A stretch of DNA of 27,690 bases, from contig DKII01000021.1 in the NCBI GenBank assembly GCA_002454125.1, positions 1-27,690 of the forward strand, read 5' to 3'. A model generated the notes under the pieces. It saw nothing but the letters and a program-made list of their open reading frames with translations. It was not told the DNA's origin and did no database searches. The stretch is from Novosphingobium sp. UBA6722 (GTDB taxonomy: Bacteria > Pseudomonadota > Alphaproteobacteria > Sphingomonadales > Sphingomonadaceae). The translations under genes were made by a program, and so were the position numbers. Positions 15,625 through 22,781 of the stretch are shown piece after piece (the first letter of the stretch is position 1; each line of letters opens with the position of its first letter).

Positions 15625-17183
15625 GGTTCCACCATCTCGACTACGCCGTCGCGGCTGAGGCTGATCCGGATCTGGATGAATTCCATCGGCACCGCCGGCG
15701 CGATGGCGATCTGGCAATAGACCCGCCCTTCGGCGCGGGCGGCGGCATTGTTGAGCGTATCGCCAACATCGACCCGGTAGGCTTCGTCCGGGCGGTTGCC
15801 CTTGAGCACGCCCGAGTGGAACGCCTCGAGCAGCAGCGAGGTCGCCTGGCGGGCGATTGCATAGCGCAGCTGGTCGTCGTTGGCTTCGAACACCTGCGGT
15901 GCCCAGCTGCGCCGCAGCGCCCGCACCAGCCGGTGAATGAAGCGCCGGTGCGCGACGAAGCGCGGCGCCGCATCGTCGCTGCGCAGCATCCGGCCGCCCC
16001 AGATGACCATGCCCCGGCCGCTTTGGCAGTCGAGCAGGTTCACCCCGGCCTGGGCAATCGGCAGGCGGCTGTCGGGCGTCAGCCGGCGGCTGGTATCGAT
16101 CACCTCGTTGAGAGTGAGGTTGGCCGCAGTGACATGGGCACCCTTGCCAAGGTCGCTGGCGGCGATCGCCCCGGCCACGTGCCCGGACGGCGGCAGTGTT
16201 CGTTGCGGCGCGCGGATGTCGCCTAGCGGATCGGCAACCTGGACCCAGGGATGGTAGCAGGCGACACAGCGATGGACCGCGGGGTCCTGTTGCAGCAGCG
16301 CCAGCCAGGCTTCCAGCGCGACCTCATCGCGCACCGTCTCGGGCGCATCAGCAATCACCATGCGATCCAGCAGGCCATCGGCCATCCGCGCTGCGGCCAG
16401 CAATACTTCGGCGCGCGCCGCATCGCTCCCGCCATCGCGGTGGAGGTCCGGCATGATCAGCATGGCAGGTTCGGGCAGCTGCGCGGCAAGCTCCAGCGCG
16501 GCGACATAGTCGGCCAGTACAGGCGTGGTGCCGTTGGTGCCATTGGCCAGCGCGACAGCCGGCCAGGCTTGGCGGGTTGGCCCAAGCCCCGGCGAGACGG
16601 CGGGAACCATGGCGAATTCAGTATCGATCCGGATCAGCTGCGAGCGCGCTTCGATCGCTTCGGCCAGGCTTCGGACCGATGTCACCGGCAGACCGGCAAG
16701 GCGCTCTACCAAAACGCCATCGCGGGTCACCTCGATGTCGAGCAGAAGCCCGGTGCGGGTGCGGTACAGCACCGGAGCCACGGCAATCCGGTTCGCCCAG
16801 TCACCCGGGCTCGCGGCAACAATCCGCAGCTGGCTAACGGCCAGCCCCGGTGGCACGAAAGCCCCGCCCCCGCCCAGCGCCCACAGGCCGTCCGCCTCGT
16901 TCGCCCCTGGGGCCAGCCGCAGCATCCACGCCTGGCGCCCGCCGTTGTCGAAGAAGCCCTTGAGCGAGAGCGGGCAATCGGCATCCGCCAGCCAGCCGCC
17001 GAACACGGCCTGAAAGTACCGCATGCCATCGACCCGCACCGGCAAGCCCACCGGCCCGCGTTCGCTGTGGCCGATGAACAAGGCAACGTCGGTCCGCAGC
17101 GCGCTGGGGTTCGAGACGCGCACCGCCTCGAACCCGACGCCCGGCAGCCGCGGCTGCGGCAAGGGGGAAATCGTCTGGGTCAA
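15621..17183 (-). CDS. Tail sheath protein 2
   Basis: A 520-residue contractile sheath protein. The N terminus shows LPGVGFEAVRVSNPSALRTD and ALFIGHSERGPVGLPVRVDG, then the sheath signature LKGFFDNGGRQAWMLRLAPG. The C-terminal core has LLLEAFHSGVLKGNRPDEAY and the closing strand CQIAIAPAVPMEFIQIRISL. The N-terminal PGVYxEE motif is weaker than in sheath 1, so this may be the specialised baseplate-proximal or distal sheath layer. The start is TTG at 17181-17183, overlapping the tube 1 stop (TTGA). I see no good ribosome-binding site, and the next in-frame ATG is more than 50 residues in, inside conserved sequence. The start is therefore fairly safe and depends on coupling. Confidence 0.92.
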   Translation of the reverse strand: MTQTISPLPQPRLPGVGFEAVRVSNPSALRTDVALFIGHSERGPVGLPVRVDGMRYFQAVFGGWLADADCPLSLKGFFDNGGRQAWMLRLAPGANEADGLWALGGGGAFVPPGLAVSQLRIVAASPGDWANRIAVAPVLYRTRTGLLLDIEVTRDGVLVERLAGLPVTSVRSLAEAIEARSQLIRIDTEFAMVPAVSPGLGPTRQAWPAVALANGTNGTTPVLADYVAALELAAQLPEPAMLIMPDLHRDGGSDAARAEVLLAAARMADGLLDRMVIADAPETVRDEVALEAWLALLQQDPAVHRCVACYHPWVQVADPLGDIRAPQRTLPPSGHVAGAIAASDLGKGAHVTAANLTLNEVIDTSRRLTPDSRLPIAQAGVNLLDCQSGRGMVIWGGRMLRSDDAAPRFVAHRRFIHRLVRALRRSWAPQVFEANDDQLRYAIARQATSLLLEAFHSGVLKGNRPDEAYRVDVGDTLNNAAARAEGRVYCQIAIAPAVPMEFIQIRISLSRDGVVEMVEP

Positions 17184-17635
17184 GCGTCGATTTCCAGGCC
17201 CTCGTGACAGATCTCGAGGGATTCGAGGGCGATTTCGTTGTTGGCAGCGTTCAGGCTTGGCCCGGTATATTTGCTGGGCCAGGCCCGCCGGAAGTTCCAG
17301 CGCATCACTTCGGCGCGATTTTCATCGAGCAGGATGATCGAACCATCGGCACGTTGGACCTGGCCTTTGACCCCGGCCAGAACCCAGTTCCAGAACACCA
17401 GATCGCCGGTGATGCCGCGCTTGCAGCTGAGGTTGGTGTACTTCACCAGCCCCGGCATCTTGCGCACCGTGGTCGCTTCGCTGCCGTTGCGGTATTCGAT
17501 TGGGCTGACTTCGAATTCAAGTCCGCCGATCTCCTTGAAGGAACCCGATACGGCGTTCCCGTCATTCGAGATGCCGTTCACGGTGATGAGGAAGTTGTAG
17601 GACGAATAGGGATCATTGCGTTGGATAGCGGGCAT
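17180..17635 (-). CDS. Tail tube protein 1 (gp19-like, major inner tube)
   Basis: A 151-residue protein of the T4-like gp19/Afp1 tube family. Diagnostic segments are DPYSSYNFLITVNGISNDG, SFKEIGGLEFEVSPIEYRNG, KMPGLVKYTNLSCKRGIT, VMRWNFRRAWPSKYTGPSLN and LESLEICHEGLEID. These form the beta-barrel that stacks into the hollow tube delivering cargo. It starts with ATG after a strong AAGGAGG about 8 bases upstream, one of the best ribosome-binding sites in the operon, which fits a high-copy structural protein. Length is normal for the family. Confidence 0.96.
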   Translation of the reverse strand: MPAIQRNDPYSSYNFLITVNGISNDGNAVSGSFKEIGGLEFEVSPIEYRNGSEATTVRKMPGLVKYTNLSCKRGITGDLVFWNWVLAGVKGQVQRADGSIILLDENRAEVMRWNFRRAWPSKYTGPSLNAANNEIALESLEICHEGLEIDA

Positions 17636-17648
17636 GGTCTCGCCTCCT

Positions 17649-19289
17649 TCAATCGGTCGCGGTGTTGAGCTGGATGCGGAAGATCACGAATTCCGCCGGT
17701 TTTACCGGGGCCACCCCGATGTGGCAGATCAGCCTGCCGGCATCGATATCGGCCTGGGTCATGGTGGTGCGGTCGCAGCGCACGAAGAAAGCGTCTTCCT
17801 CGCGCCCGCCTTGCAGCGCGCCGGTTCGCCAGGTCAGCAACAGGAAGTTGCGGACCGATTGCCGCACCCGGGCCCACAGCGGTTCATCGTTCGGCTCGAA
17901 CACCACCCACTGGGTGCCTTCGTCGATCGATTCCTCGATGAACAACAGCAGTCGGCGCACGTTGACATAGCGCCAGTTGCCGTCGGTCGACATGGTCCGG
18001 CCGCCGTAAATGCGAATGCCGCGGCGGTCGGAGCGGAAATCGCGGATCAGGTTGACCCCGCGCGGGTTTAGGATGTCTTGCTCACGCTTGCCAAAGGTGA
18101 ACTCAAGCGGCTTGCGGGTGGCGTTGATGTCCACCGTCACCATGCCACGCAGCACTTCGTTGGCAGGGGCCTTGTGGACCCCGCGTTCAATGTCGGTCCG
18201 GGCATAGACCCCGGCGACATGGCCGACCGGCGGAACCAGCAGGGTCGCGCCGTTGCGCGGATCGGAGACCCGGATCCAGGGGGCATAGAACGCGGCATAG
18301 GAGCTGTCGCGCGGCGGGTTGATCGTGCTGACATCACCCTCGCCACCTTCGACGCTGATCACGGCAAAGCGATCGCGCAGCAGTTCGCACTGGTCGATCA
18401 CCGCGTTGCGCAGCGCGTCGCGATCGGGGGCGTTGGGCAGGGCTACGGCATTGGCATGATCCGGCGCGGCCAGGATCGAGATCGGATCGATATCGGCCAG
18501 CCCGGCCAGACCCTGGCGCGTGCCCGGCGGATCGGACGGATCCCCCAGGAAGTCAGCCGTCGCGAGCGTGCCGGTGCCGTCATCGCCGACAACCGAATTG
18601 AGCGGCACAAAGGTGGTGTCATCGGGCCGTCCGGCGGCCAGCGACGGATCGCCCCATTCGACTTCGATCAGCCGTGAGCGGGCAGAGATGAAGTTGACGA
18701 AGTAATCGGCGCTGTCGGGCGTTACGCCAAGGTTGTCATAGACCTCGGACACGGTCGGCTCGCGCCGGTTAGCATTGGCGATCTCGGCCGAGTCGAACGG
18801 ATTGACCAGCGGGGTTGGCGGCGCCGTGCGGTAATAGAGGATGCGCACGCGGATCGTCGGGCGCGTAGCGGTTGAATTGCTGCCCGCAGCAATGTCGATG
18901 AACAGCCGGTTGCCCCAGTCGCCGGGACCTGTCGCAGTGAACAGCACCGTCTGGCCGGCCGTCGCGGTCGGATGGTCAAGCGCAGCCGCAACGGCCGCGC
19001 CGGCACTGGCATTCGCCTCGTCATGAATAACCGTGCGGGCGACGAACATGCGCTGACCGCCGTTGTCGAAGAAGCCCTTGACTGCCCACGGCAGAAACGA
19101 AGTGGCTGGGTCTGTCAGACCGCCAAACCACGATTGATAATCTCCCCAGGAGGTCACCAGCCGGGGTGTTAGTGGGCCGCGCTCCGTCAGACCGACGAAG
19201 CCGGCGGTGCTGGTCGAAACACCTTCGATCGGCACCGGGCCGCTCGGCACTTCCTCAACATATACCCCGGGGGCAAGATACTCTGGCAT
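17649..19289 (-). CDS. Tail sheath protein 1 (major sheath)
   Basis: A 546-residue contractile sheath protein with textbook features: MPEYLAPGVYVEEVPSGPVP and IEGVSTSTAGFVGLTERGP at the N terminus, FLPWAVKGFFDNGGQRMFVA, and GHVAGVYARTDIERGVHKAP. The C-terminal core has WVVFEPNDEPLWARVRQSVR, RTGALQGGREEDAFFVRCD and the final VAPVKPAEFVIFRIQL strand that donates to neighbours in the sheath mesh. It surrounds tube 1 and contracts on firing. The ATG is preceded by AAGGGAG. It is about 26 residues longer than sheath 2 and closer to the family consensus, so it is the likely main sheath. Confidence 0.96.
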   Translation of the reverse strand: MPEYLAPGVYVEEVPSGPVPIEGVSTSTAGFVGLTERGPLTPRLVTSWGDYQSWFGGLTDPATSFLPWAVKGFFDNGGQRMFVARTVIHDEANASAGAAVAAALDHPTATAGQTVLFTATGPGDWGNRLFIDIAAGSNSTATRPTIRVRILYYRTAPPTPLVNPFDSAEIANANRREPTVSEVYDNLGVTPDSADYFVNFISARSRLIEVEWGDPSLAAGRPDDTTFVPLNSVVGDDGTGTLATADFLGDPSDPPGTRQGLAGLADIDPISILAAPDHANAVALPNAPDRDALRNAVIDQCELLRDRFAVISVEGGEGDVSTINPPRDSSYAAFYAPWIRVSDPRNGATLLVPPVGHVAGVYARTDIERGVHKAPANEVLRGMVTVDINATRKPLEFTFGKREQDILNPRGVNLIRDFRSDRRGIRIYGGRTMSTDGNWRYVNVRRLLLFIEESIDEGTQWVVFEPNDEPLWARVRQSVRNFLLLTWRTGALQGGREEDAFFVRCDRTTMTQADIDAGRLICHIGVAPVKPAEFVIFRIQLNTATD

Positions 19290-19320
19290 GGCAAACTCCC
19301 TTCGCGCTGCGAATGCGGTT

Positions 19321-19980
19321 TCAGGTCACGGTAATGTCGAAGCTGGCGGCGAGATCGCCGGGCAGGGTGGCGTTAACGAGTGCGCTGCGGCCGCTGCGCG
19401 GATGGCTGACGGCGATTTGCGCCGGGCCGCTGGAGGCCTGCCAGCGCAGCGCCAGCGAATAGGCGCCGCTCGCATCGGTGATCGCGCGTTCAAGCCCATC
19501 GGCAACCAGCAGCGCATCACGCACCGGGCCGCCGCCGCTATCGAGCACGCGCCCGCGCAGCACCCGGAGGTTGCGCGAAAAGGGATAGGACGGTCCCGGC
19601 GCCAGCAGCACGGTCTGCGGCATCAGCGGTGAGAGCGCCGGATCGTGATCGTTGTTCCAGGCCGGAACATCGAATTCCAGCGCATCGTCGGTCACCCGGT
19701 AGAACGGGATCTGGTGATCGAGCGCGATCGTCACCCGCACCCGCGACTGCGGCAGCGCCAGCGGATCGGCAGCACGGCCCAGCCCCGGCCAGACATAGAT
19801 GCCGCCGCTGGTCATGGCCGGCGCATGCGCCGAGGGCAGCCAATCACTGCCAGCCTGGCGTTCGAGCGTGAACGTAGGCCGTGCCAAGACACCGCCGCTG
19901 GAAAATTCGTCGCGCAGGGCCAGCGCCAGCGGGCACCAGGTCCGCCGCCGCTCTCCGGTCAGGACGCGCCAGCCGCTCAT
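19321..19980 (-). CDS. Protein with carboxypeptidase-regulatory-like domain in eCIS operon
   Basis: A 219-residue protein starting MSGWRVLTGERRRTWCPLAL, with the ATG overlapping the upstream TGA (ATGA). The C-terminal ~75 residues (NLRVLRGRVLDSGGGPVRDA, then AITDASGAYSLALRW and VNATLPGDLAASFDITVT) match the carboxypeptidase-regulatory-like/transthyretin-like beta-sandwich: an RGxVxDxxGxPVxxA strand and a TDxxGxYxL strand. The N-terminal 130 residues are beta-rich (YVWPGLGRAADPLALPQSRV) and not recognised. No signal peptide is visible. In similar eCIS loci a protein of this kind sits beside the Pvc16-like cap; it may be a cap-associated or surface-decorating part, which is inference. Confidence 0.85.
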   Translation of the reverse strand: MSGWRVLTGERRRTWCPLALALRDEFSSGGVLARPTFTLERQAGSDWLPSAHAPAMTSGGIYVWPGLGRAADPLALPQSRVRVTIALDHQIPFYRVTDDALEFDVPAWNNDHDPALSPLMPQTVLLAPGPSYPFSRNLRVLRGRVLDSGGGPVRDALLVADGLERAITDASGAYSLALRWQASSGPAQIAVSHPRSGRSALVNATLPGDLAASFDITVT

Positions 19981-20576
19981 GCCTCTACCGGCACAGCAGG
20001 ATCGAACGAACGGCTGCGCACCAGCGGCTGCGGCTGGCGCAACTCCGTATCGATGTTGGCAACCCGAATCTGGTAGCTCAGCGACAGGCGATAGGGCCGC
20101 TGGATCGCGTGCCAAATCCGCGAACGCTCATCGAGCGAGAGCGGGTCAAGCGTAGTGGCCAGCACTTCGGCCGAACCGACCAGCCCGGCCGGGGCGGGGC
20201 TGCCCTGGAAGTCAGGGCCGGAAAAGATCGGGTGCTCGTAAAGTGCCTGCATGGCCCGGCCCAGCATCCGCTGTTCGGTCTGGACGTCGCCTGCAAAGGG
20301 AACCAGCAGATATTTGAGGACGAGTGTGAGCGGCGGCTTGGACAGCTCGAGTCCGCCCGGGGTCACCCGGCGCACCATTGCGCGATTGCGCGTGCTGGCG
20401 TCCTCGTTGACCTCGTAGAGGAACACCGCGAGCGTCGCCGGATTGGTCGAGATGGTTGCCTGCAGGTCAGTCAACTGGGCCTGAGGCGCAGGGGCGGGCA
20501 CCAATACGGACAAGGCCTGGTTCAGCGCCGCGACCAGCGTATCCGATACGTCAGCAATGACTCCCATGCCCGCCAA
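19977..20576 (-). CDS. Pvc16/DUF4255-like tail terminator (cap) protein, first gene of the eCIS operon
   Basis: A protein of about 199 residues. The N-terminal DUF4255/Pvc16 domain reads GVIADVSDTLVAALNQALSV, then ISTNPATLAVFLYEVNEDAS, PPLTLVLKYLLVPFAGD and EQRMLGRAMQALYEHPIFSG. The C-terminal half has LSYQIRVANIDTEL. Afp16/Pvc16 caps tube and sheath and sets the end of the particle. I favour a TTG start at 20574-20576 because GGAGG (20584-20588) is 7 bases before it. An ATG at 20565-20567, three codons later, is possible but lies 16 bases from that site. A sigma-54-like promoter lies just upstream. Confidence 0.9.
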   Translation of the reverse strand: MAGMGVIADVSDTLVAALNQALSVLVPAPAPQAQLTDLQATISTNPATLAVFLYEVNEDASTRNRAMVRRVTPGGLELSKPPLTLVLKYLLVPFAGDVQTEQRMLGRAMQALYEHPIFSGPDFQGSPAPAGLVGSAEVLATTLDPLSLDERSRIWHAIQRPYRLSLSYQIRVANIDTELRQPQPLVRSRSFDPAVPVEA

Positions 20577-20583
20577 GCGACAT

Positions 20584-20588
20584 CCTCC
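20584..20588 (-). promoter_or_regulatory. Ribosome-binding site GGAGG for the first eCIS gene
   Basis: GGAGG on the minus strand lies 7 bases before a TTG (20574-20576) and 16 before the first ATG (20565-20567). The spacing favours the TTG start. Confidence 0.6.
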
Positions 20589-20614
20589 AAGAGTGTCGTG
20601 TCGGGTCCAGCATC

Positions 20615-20629
20615 GCAAGAGCCATGCCA
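20615..20629 (-). promoter_or_regulatory. Candidate sigma-54 (RpoN) -24/-12 promoter of the eCIS operon
   Basis: Minus-strand TGGCATGGCTCTTGC fits the sigma-54 consensus TGGCACG-N4-TTGC at 10 of 11 defined positions, with the invariant GG (20627-20628) and GC (20615-20616) correctly spaced. Transcription would start near 20603, leaving a leader of about 27 bases with GGAGG before the TTG start of the cap gene. An AT-rich stretch lies directly upstream (about 20630-20663). I see no convincing sigma-70 -10 element here. That sigma-54 uses it is inferred, and requires RpoN in this organism. Confidence 0.5.
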
Positions 20630-20635
20630 AGAATT

Positions 20636-20645
20636 CAAATATTTG
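20636..20645. repeat. Perfect 10-bp palindrome in AT-rich patch
   Basis: CAAATATTTG is a perfect palindrome 7 bases upstream of the candidate -24 element, inside the only strongly AT-rich stretch of the window. It could be an operator or simply a flexible AT tract; nothing in the sequence decides. Confidence 0.35.
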
Positions 20646-20718
20646 TTTTTACGATATTTTCATGAATCGAGCGGGAGGCGAGTTCGTTCGATGCTGGACA
20701 AATCAATCCCGCCTGGCC

Positions 20719-20742
20719 GGACAAGGTGTGATCATTTTGTCC
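20719..20742. promoter_or_regulatory. Inverted repeat, possible activator site upstream of the eCIS promoter
   Basis: GGACAA (20719-20724) and TTGTCC (20737-20742) form an inverted repeat with a 12-base spacer. A third GGACAA copy lies at 20696-20701. The repeat is about 115-140 bases upstream of the predicted start site, the usual distance for enhancer-binding-protein sites at sigma-54 promoters. The sequence shows the symmetry; the function is inferred. Confidence 0.3.
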
Positions 20743-20761
20743 TGTACCGCCCGCAGGCCAG

Positions 20762-20782
20762 CCGCGGGCAACGCTCCCGCGG
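20762..20782. other. GC-rich hairpin between maoC and the eCIS promoter
   Basis: CCGCGGG and CCCGCGG form a perfect 7-bp stem around a 7-base loop, about 75 bases downstream of the maoC-like stop. No T-run follows on either strand, so it is not a clear intrinsic terminator, though it could slow transcription reading from purU-maoC into the eCIS genes. Confidence 0.35.
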
Positions 20783-20858
20783 CGCGCAGGCTTTCTCGCC
20801 AGTATTGAAGGCTGCGCTGCCGGTCAGCAGACCGCGCAGCATTGCACCAGCCCCAGGA

Positions 20859-21314
20859 TCAGGCGGCCGGCTTCTTGCGTTGCAGGCCCGAACGCTTGCA
20901 CGAGGCGACCAGCTCGCCGCGCTGGTTGAAGGCCTGGTGCAGGAAGGTGACGATCCCGGCATCGGGGCGCGACTTTGATTCGCGCAGTTCCAGCACCTCG
21001 GTCACGATATTGAGCGTATCGCCGATGAAGACCGGCTTTGGAAACCGCACCTCGTCCCAGCCGAGGTTGGCGACCGCCGTCCCCAAGGTCGTGTCGCCTA
21101 CGCTGACGCCGACCATCAGGCTGAGCGTGAAGCACGAGTTGACCAGCACCTGGCCATATTCGCTGCCCTTCATGTACTCGGCATCAAGGTGCAACTGCGC
21201 CGGATTGTGCGACAGGGTCGTGAACAGGACATTGTCCGTCTCGGTCACCGTGCGGCGGATCGCGTGATCGAACCGCTGGCCCACCGACAGTTCGTCAAAC
21301 CAGACACCGGGCAT
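20859..21314 (-). CDS. MaoC-like hot-dog fold dehydratase/hydratase
   Basis: A 151-residue protein of the MaoC family: VWFDELSVGQRFDHAIRRTV at the N terminus, then the hydratase-loop region TLSHNPAQLHLDAEYMKGS (about 33-51) and LGWDEVRFPKPVFIGDTLNI, typical of the single hot-dog domain. These enzymes add water to or remove it from enoyl-CoA thioesters. The loop reads S-H-N-P-x-Q-L-H rather than the strict D-x-N-P-x-H, resembling the mesaconyl/itaconyl-CoA hydratase side of the family; the exact substrate cannot be read from sequence. AGGGAGAG precedes the ATG. It starts 10 bases after the purU stop, so the two are probably co-transcribed. Confidence 0.88.
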   Translation of the reverse strand: MPGVWFDELSVGQRFDHAIRRTVTETDNVLFTTLSHNPAQLHLDAEYMKGSEYGQVLVNSCFTLSLMVGVSVGDTTLGTAVANLGWDEVRFPKPVFIGDTLNIVTEVLELRESKSRPDAGIVTFLHQAFNQRGELVASCKRSGLQRKKPAA

Positions 21315-21324
21315 CGCTCTCTCC

Positions 21325-22179
21325 CTAGCTGCGGAACACGACCGTGCGGCTGCCGTTCAGCAGCACGCGGTCTTCAAGGTGCAGGCGCACGGCCTCGGCC
21401 AGCACGCGCCGTTCGATGTCGCGGCCCTTGCGCACCAGGTCTTCGGGCGCATCGGCATGGCTGATCGGTTCGACATCCTGATGGATGATCGGCCCCTCAT
21501 CGAGATCGGCGGTAACGTAGTGCGCGGTCGCGCCAATCATCTTCACGCCCCGGGCATGGGCCTGATGATAGGGCTTGGCCCCCTTGAAGCCCGGCAGGAA
21601 CGAGTGGTGGATGTTGATGCAGCGCCCGGCGAGCTCGGCCGAGAGCGCATCCGACAGCACCTGCATGTAGCGCGCTAGCACGACCAGCTCGGCGCCGGTT
21701 GCGTCAATCAGCGCCCGCAGCGCGGCTTCCTGCTGCGGCTTGGTTTCGGGAGTGACTGGCAGATGGTGGTAGGGAACCCCATCGGGCAGGGCGGCCGAAA
21801 GCACCGCGCGCGGGTGGTTGCCGGCGATTGCCACCACATCCATCGGCAGTTCGCCCAGCCGCTGGCGATAGAGCAGGTCGGACAGGCAATGATCGAACTT
21901 GCTGACCAGGATCAGCACCCGGCGCTTGTCGCTGGCGGCACGCAGCGTCCACCGCAGGCCCAGCTCTTCTGCCAGCCCGGTCAGCGCGCGGCGATAACCC
22001 TCAATGGTCGTCCCGCCGGGCGCGAAGGCCACGCGCATGAAGAATTCGCCATCCGCGATATCGTTGAACTGCTGCGCCTCAAGCACATTGCCGCCCTGTT
22101 CGAACAGCAGGCCAGTCACGCGGGCGGTGATGCCGCGGCGATCACGGCAGGACAGGGTCAGGATCAGGCGGTCGGACAT
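21325..22179 (-). CDS. purU: Formyltetrahydrofolate deformylase
   Basis: A 284-residue protein. It releases formate from 10-formyltetrahydrofolate, balancing one-carbon units and feeding formate to purine synthesis (EC 3.5.1.10). Residues 1-80 are an ACT domain (RLILTLSCRDRRGITARVTG). The rest is the formyltransferase-type catalytic domain, with INIHHSFLPGFKGAKPYHQA (about 188-207) and GATAHYVTADLDEGPI (Asp near 227), which contain the conserved Asn, His and Asp. The ATG at 22177-22179 begins exactly at the ACT domain; the frame extends further upstream but that part is unlike the family and covers the divergent gene. Confidence 0.95.
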   Translation of the reverse strand: MSDRLILTLSCRDRRGITARVTGLLFEQGGNVLEAQQFNDIADGEFFMRVAFAPGGTTIEGYRRALTGLAEELGLRWTLRAASDKRRVLILVSKFDHCLSDLLYRQRLGELPMDVVAIAGNHPRAVLSAALPDGVPYHHLPVTPETKPQQEAALRALIDATGAELVVLARYMQVLSDALSAELAGRCINIHHSFLPGFKGAKPYHQAHARGVKMIGATAHYVTADLDEGPIIHQDVEPISHADAPEDLVRKGRDIERRVLAEAVRLHLEDRVLLNGSRTVVFRS

Positions 22180-22224
22180 CGCAACGCTCTTGGCGGATGA
22201 GCAGCGATTTGCCAACACCGGCCC

Positions 22225-22659
22225 ATGCGCTTCTTCTTTTACGGCACGCTCCAGGCGGGCAACAGCAATCCCGCGATCGCGGCGATCCATTGCCGGCTGA
22301 TTGCAGAGGGGCCGGCCTGCATTTCCGGCCAGATCGTTGCTGTGCCCGACAATGATGGCTGGTTCCCGGCGCTGATCGCGGGCGATGGCGAGGTCCACGG
22401 TCAGGTCTATGCCGCCGGTCCCGATTTCACGGCCGCAGACCTTGCGGCGCTCGATCGCTATGAGGAGTACGATCCCGCTTCGCCCGGGACTTCGTGGTAC
22501 CTGCGCGAGACGCGGACCCTTACCACTGGCCTGCCCGTCAGCGTCTATCGCATGAACGGCGCGCCGCCCGCAGGCGCTGTGCCGATCCCCGGCGGGGACT
22601 TCCGCGCCTGGCTCAAGGCCCAGAACCTGCGAGAGTTCAGCGGGCGCAACGACGCTTAG
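22225..22659 (+). CDS. Gamma-glutamylcyclotransferase (AIG2)-like protein
   Basis: A 144-residue protein with the AIG2/GGCT fold: MRFFFYGTLQAG at the N terminus (YGTL at 6-9, the substrate-loop signature), VHGQVYAAG in the barrel, and LDRYEEYDP, in which Glu80 or Glu81 corresponds to the catalytic acid. Relatives cyclise gamma-glutamyl-amines or dipeptides to 5-oxoproline; the substrate here is unknown. The gene is divergent from purU, with only 45 bases between start codons. No clear ribosome-binding site is visible just before the ATG. Confidence 0.85.
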   Translation: MRFFFYGTLQAGNSNPAIAAIHCRLIAEGPACISGQIVAVPDNDGWFPALIAGDGEVHGQVYAAGPDFTAADLAALDRYEEYDPASPGTSWYLRETRTLTTGLPVSVYRMNGAPPAGAVPIPGGDFRAWLKAQNLREFSGRNDA

Positions 22660-22702
22660 GACTTGCCTTCCGGGAGATTCCTGCTTAGGGGCGCCTCCTT
22701 CA

Positions 22703-22708
22703 TTGACA
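22703..22708 (+). promoter_or_regulatory. Possible -35 element upstream of rpmI
   Basis: A perfect TTGACA lies about 75 bases before rpmI in the 122-base gap after the AIG2-like gene. No good -10 lies at the usual 16-18 spacing (TAACTA follows after 22 bases), so the call is weak. The remaining gap is an rpmI leader that ends in AAGGAG. Confidence 0.3.
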
Positions 22709-22781
22709 CGGATTCGATGACCTGCCTGGCTAACTAGGGCTGCCATGGCCGGTTGGACGTGTCTCGAACAAGGAGACGAAA

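Noticed and set aside
1..20576. Prophage or type VI secretion cluster
   Set aside because: No capsid, portal, terminase, integrase or lysis gene, and no TssB/C, TssJ/L/M or ClpV. The Afp7-, Afp6-, Pvc16- and J-like set is typical of eCIS.
20762..20782. Intrinsic terminator after maoC
   Set aside because: The stem is perfect but no T-run follows on either strand, so it is listed only as a hairpin.
22703..22736. Complete sigma-70 promoter for rpmI
   Set aside because: The TTGACA is perfect but TAACTA is 22 bases away, too far for a normal spacer; only the -35 is kept, with low confidence.
22180..22746. Long N-terminal extension of the purU frame
   Set aside because: The frame is open further, but the ACT domain begins exactly at the ATG at 22177-22179, and the extra part overlaps the divergent AIG2-like gene and is unlike any PurU.
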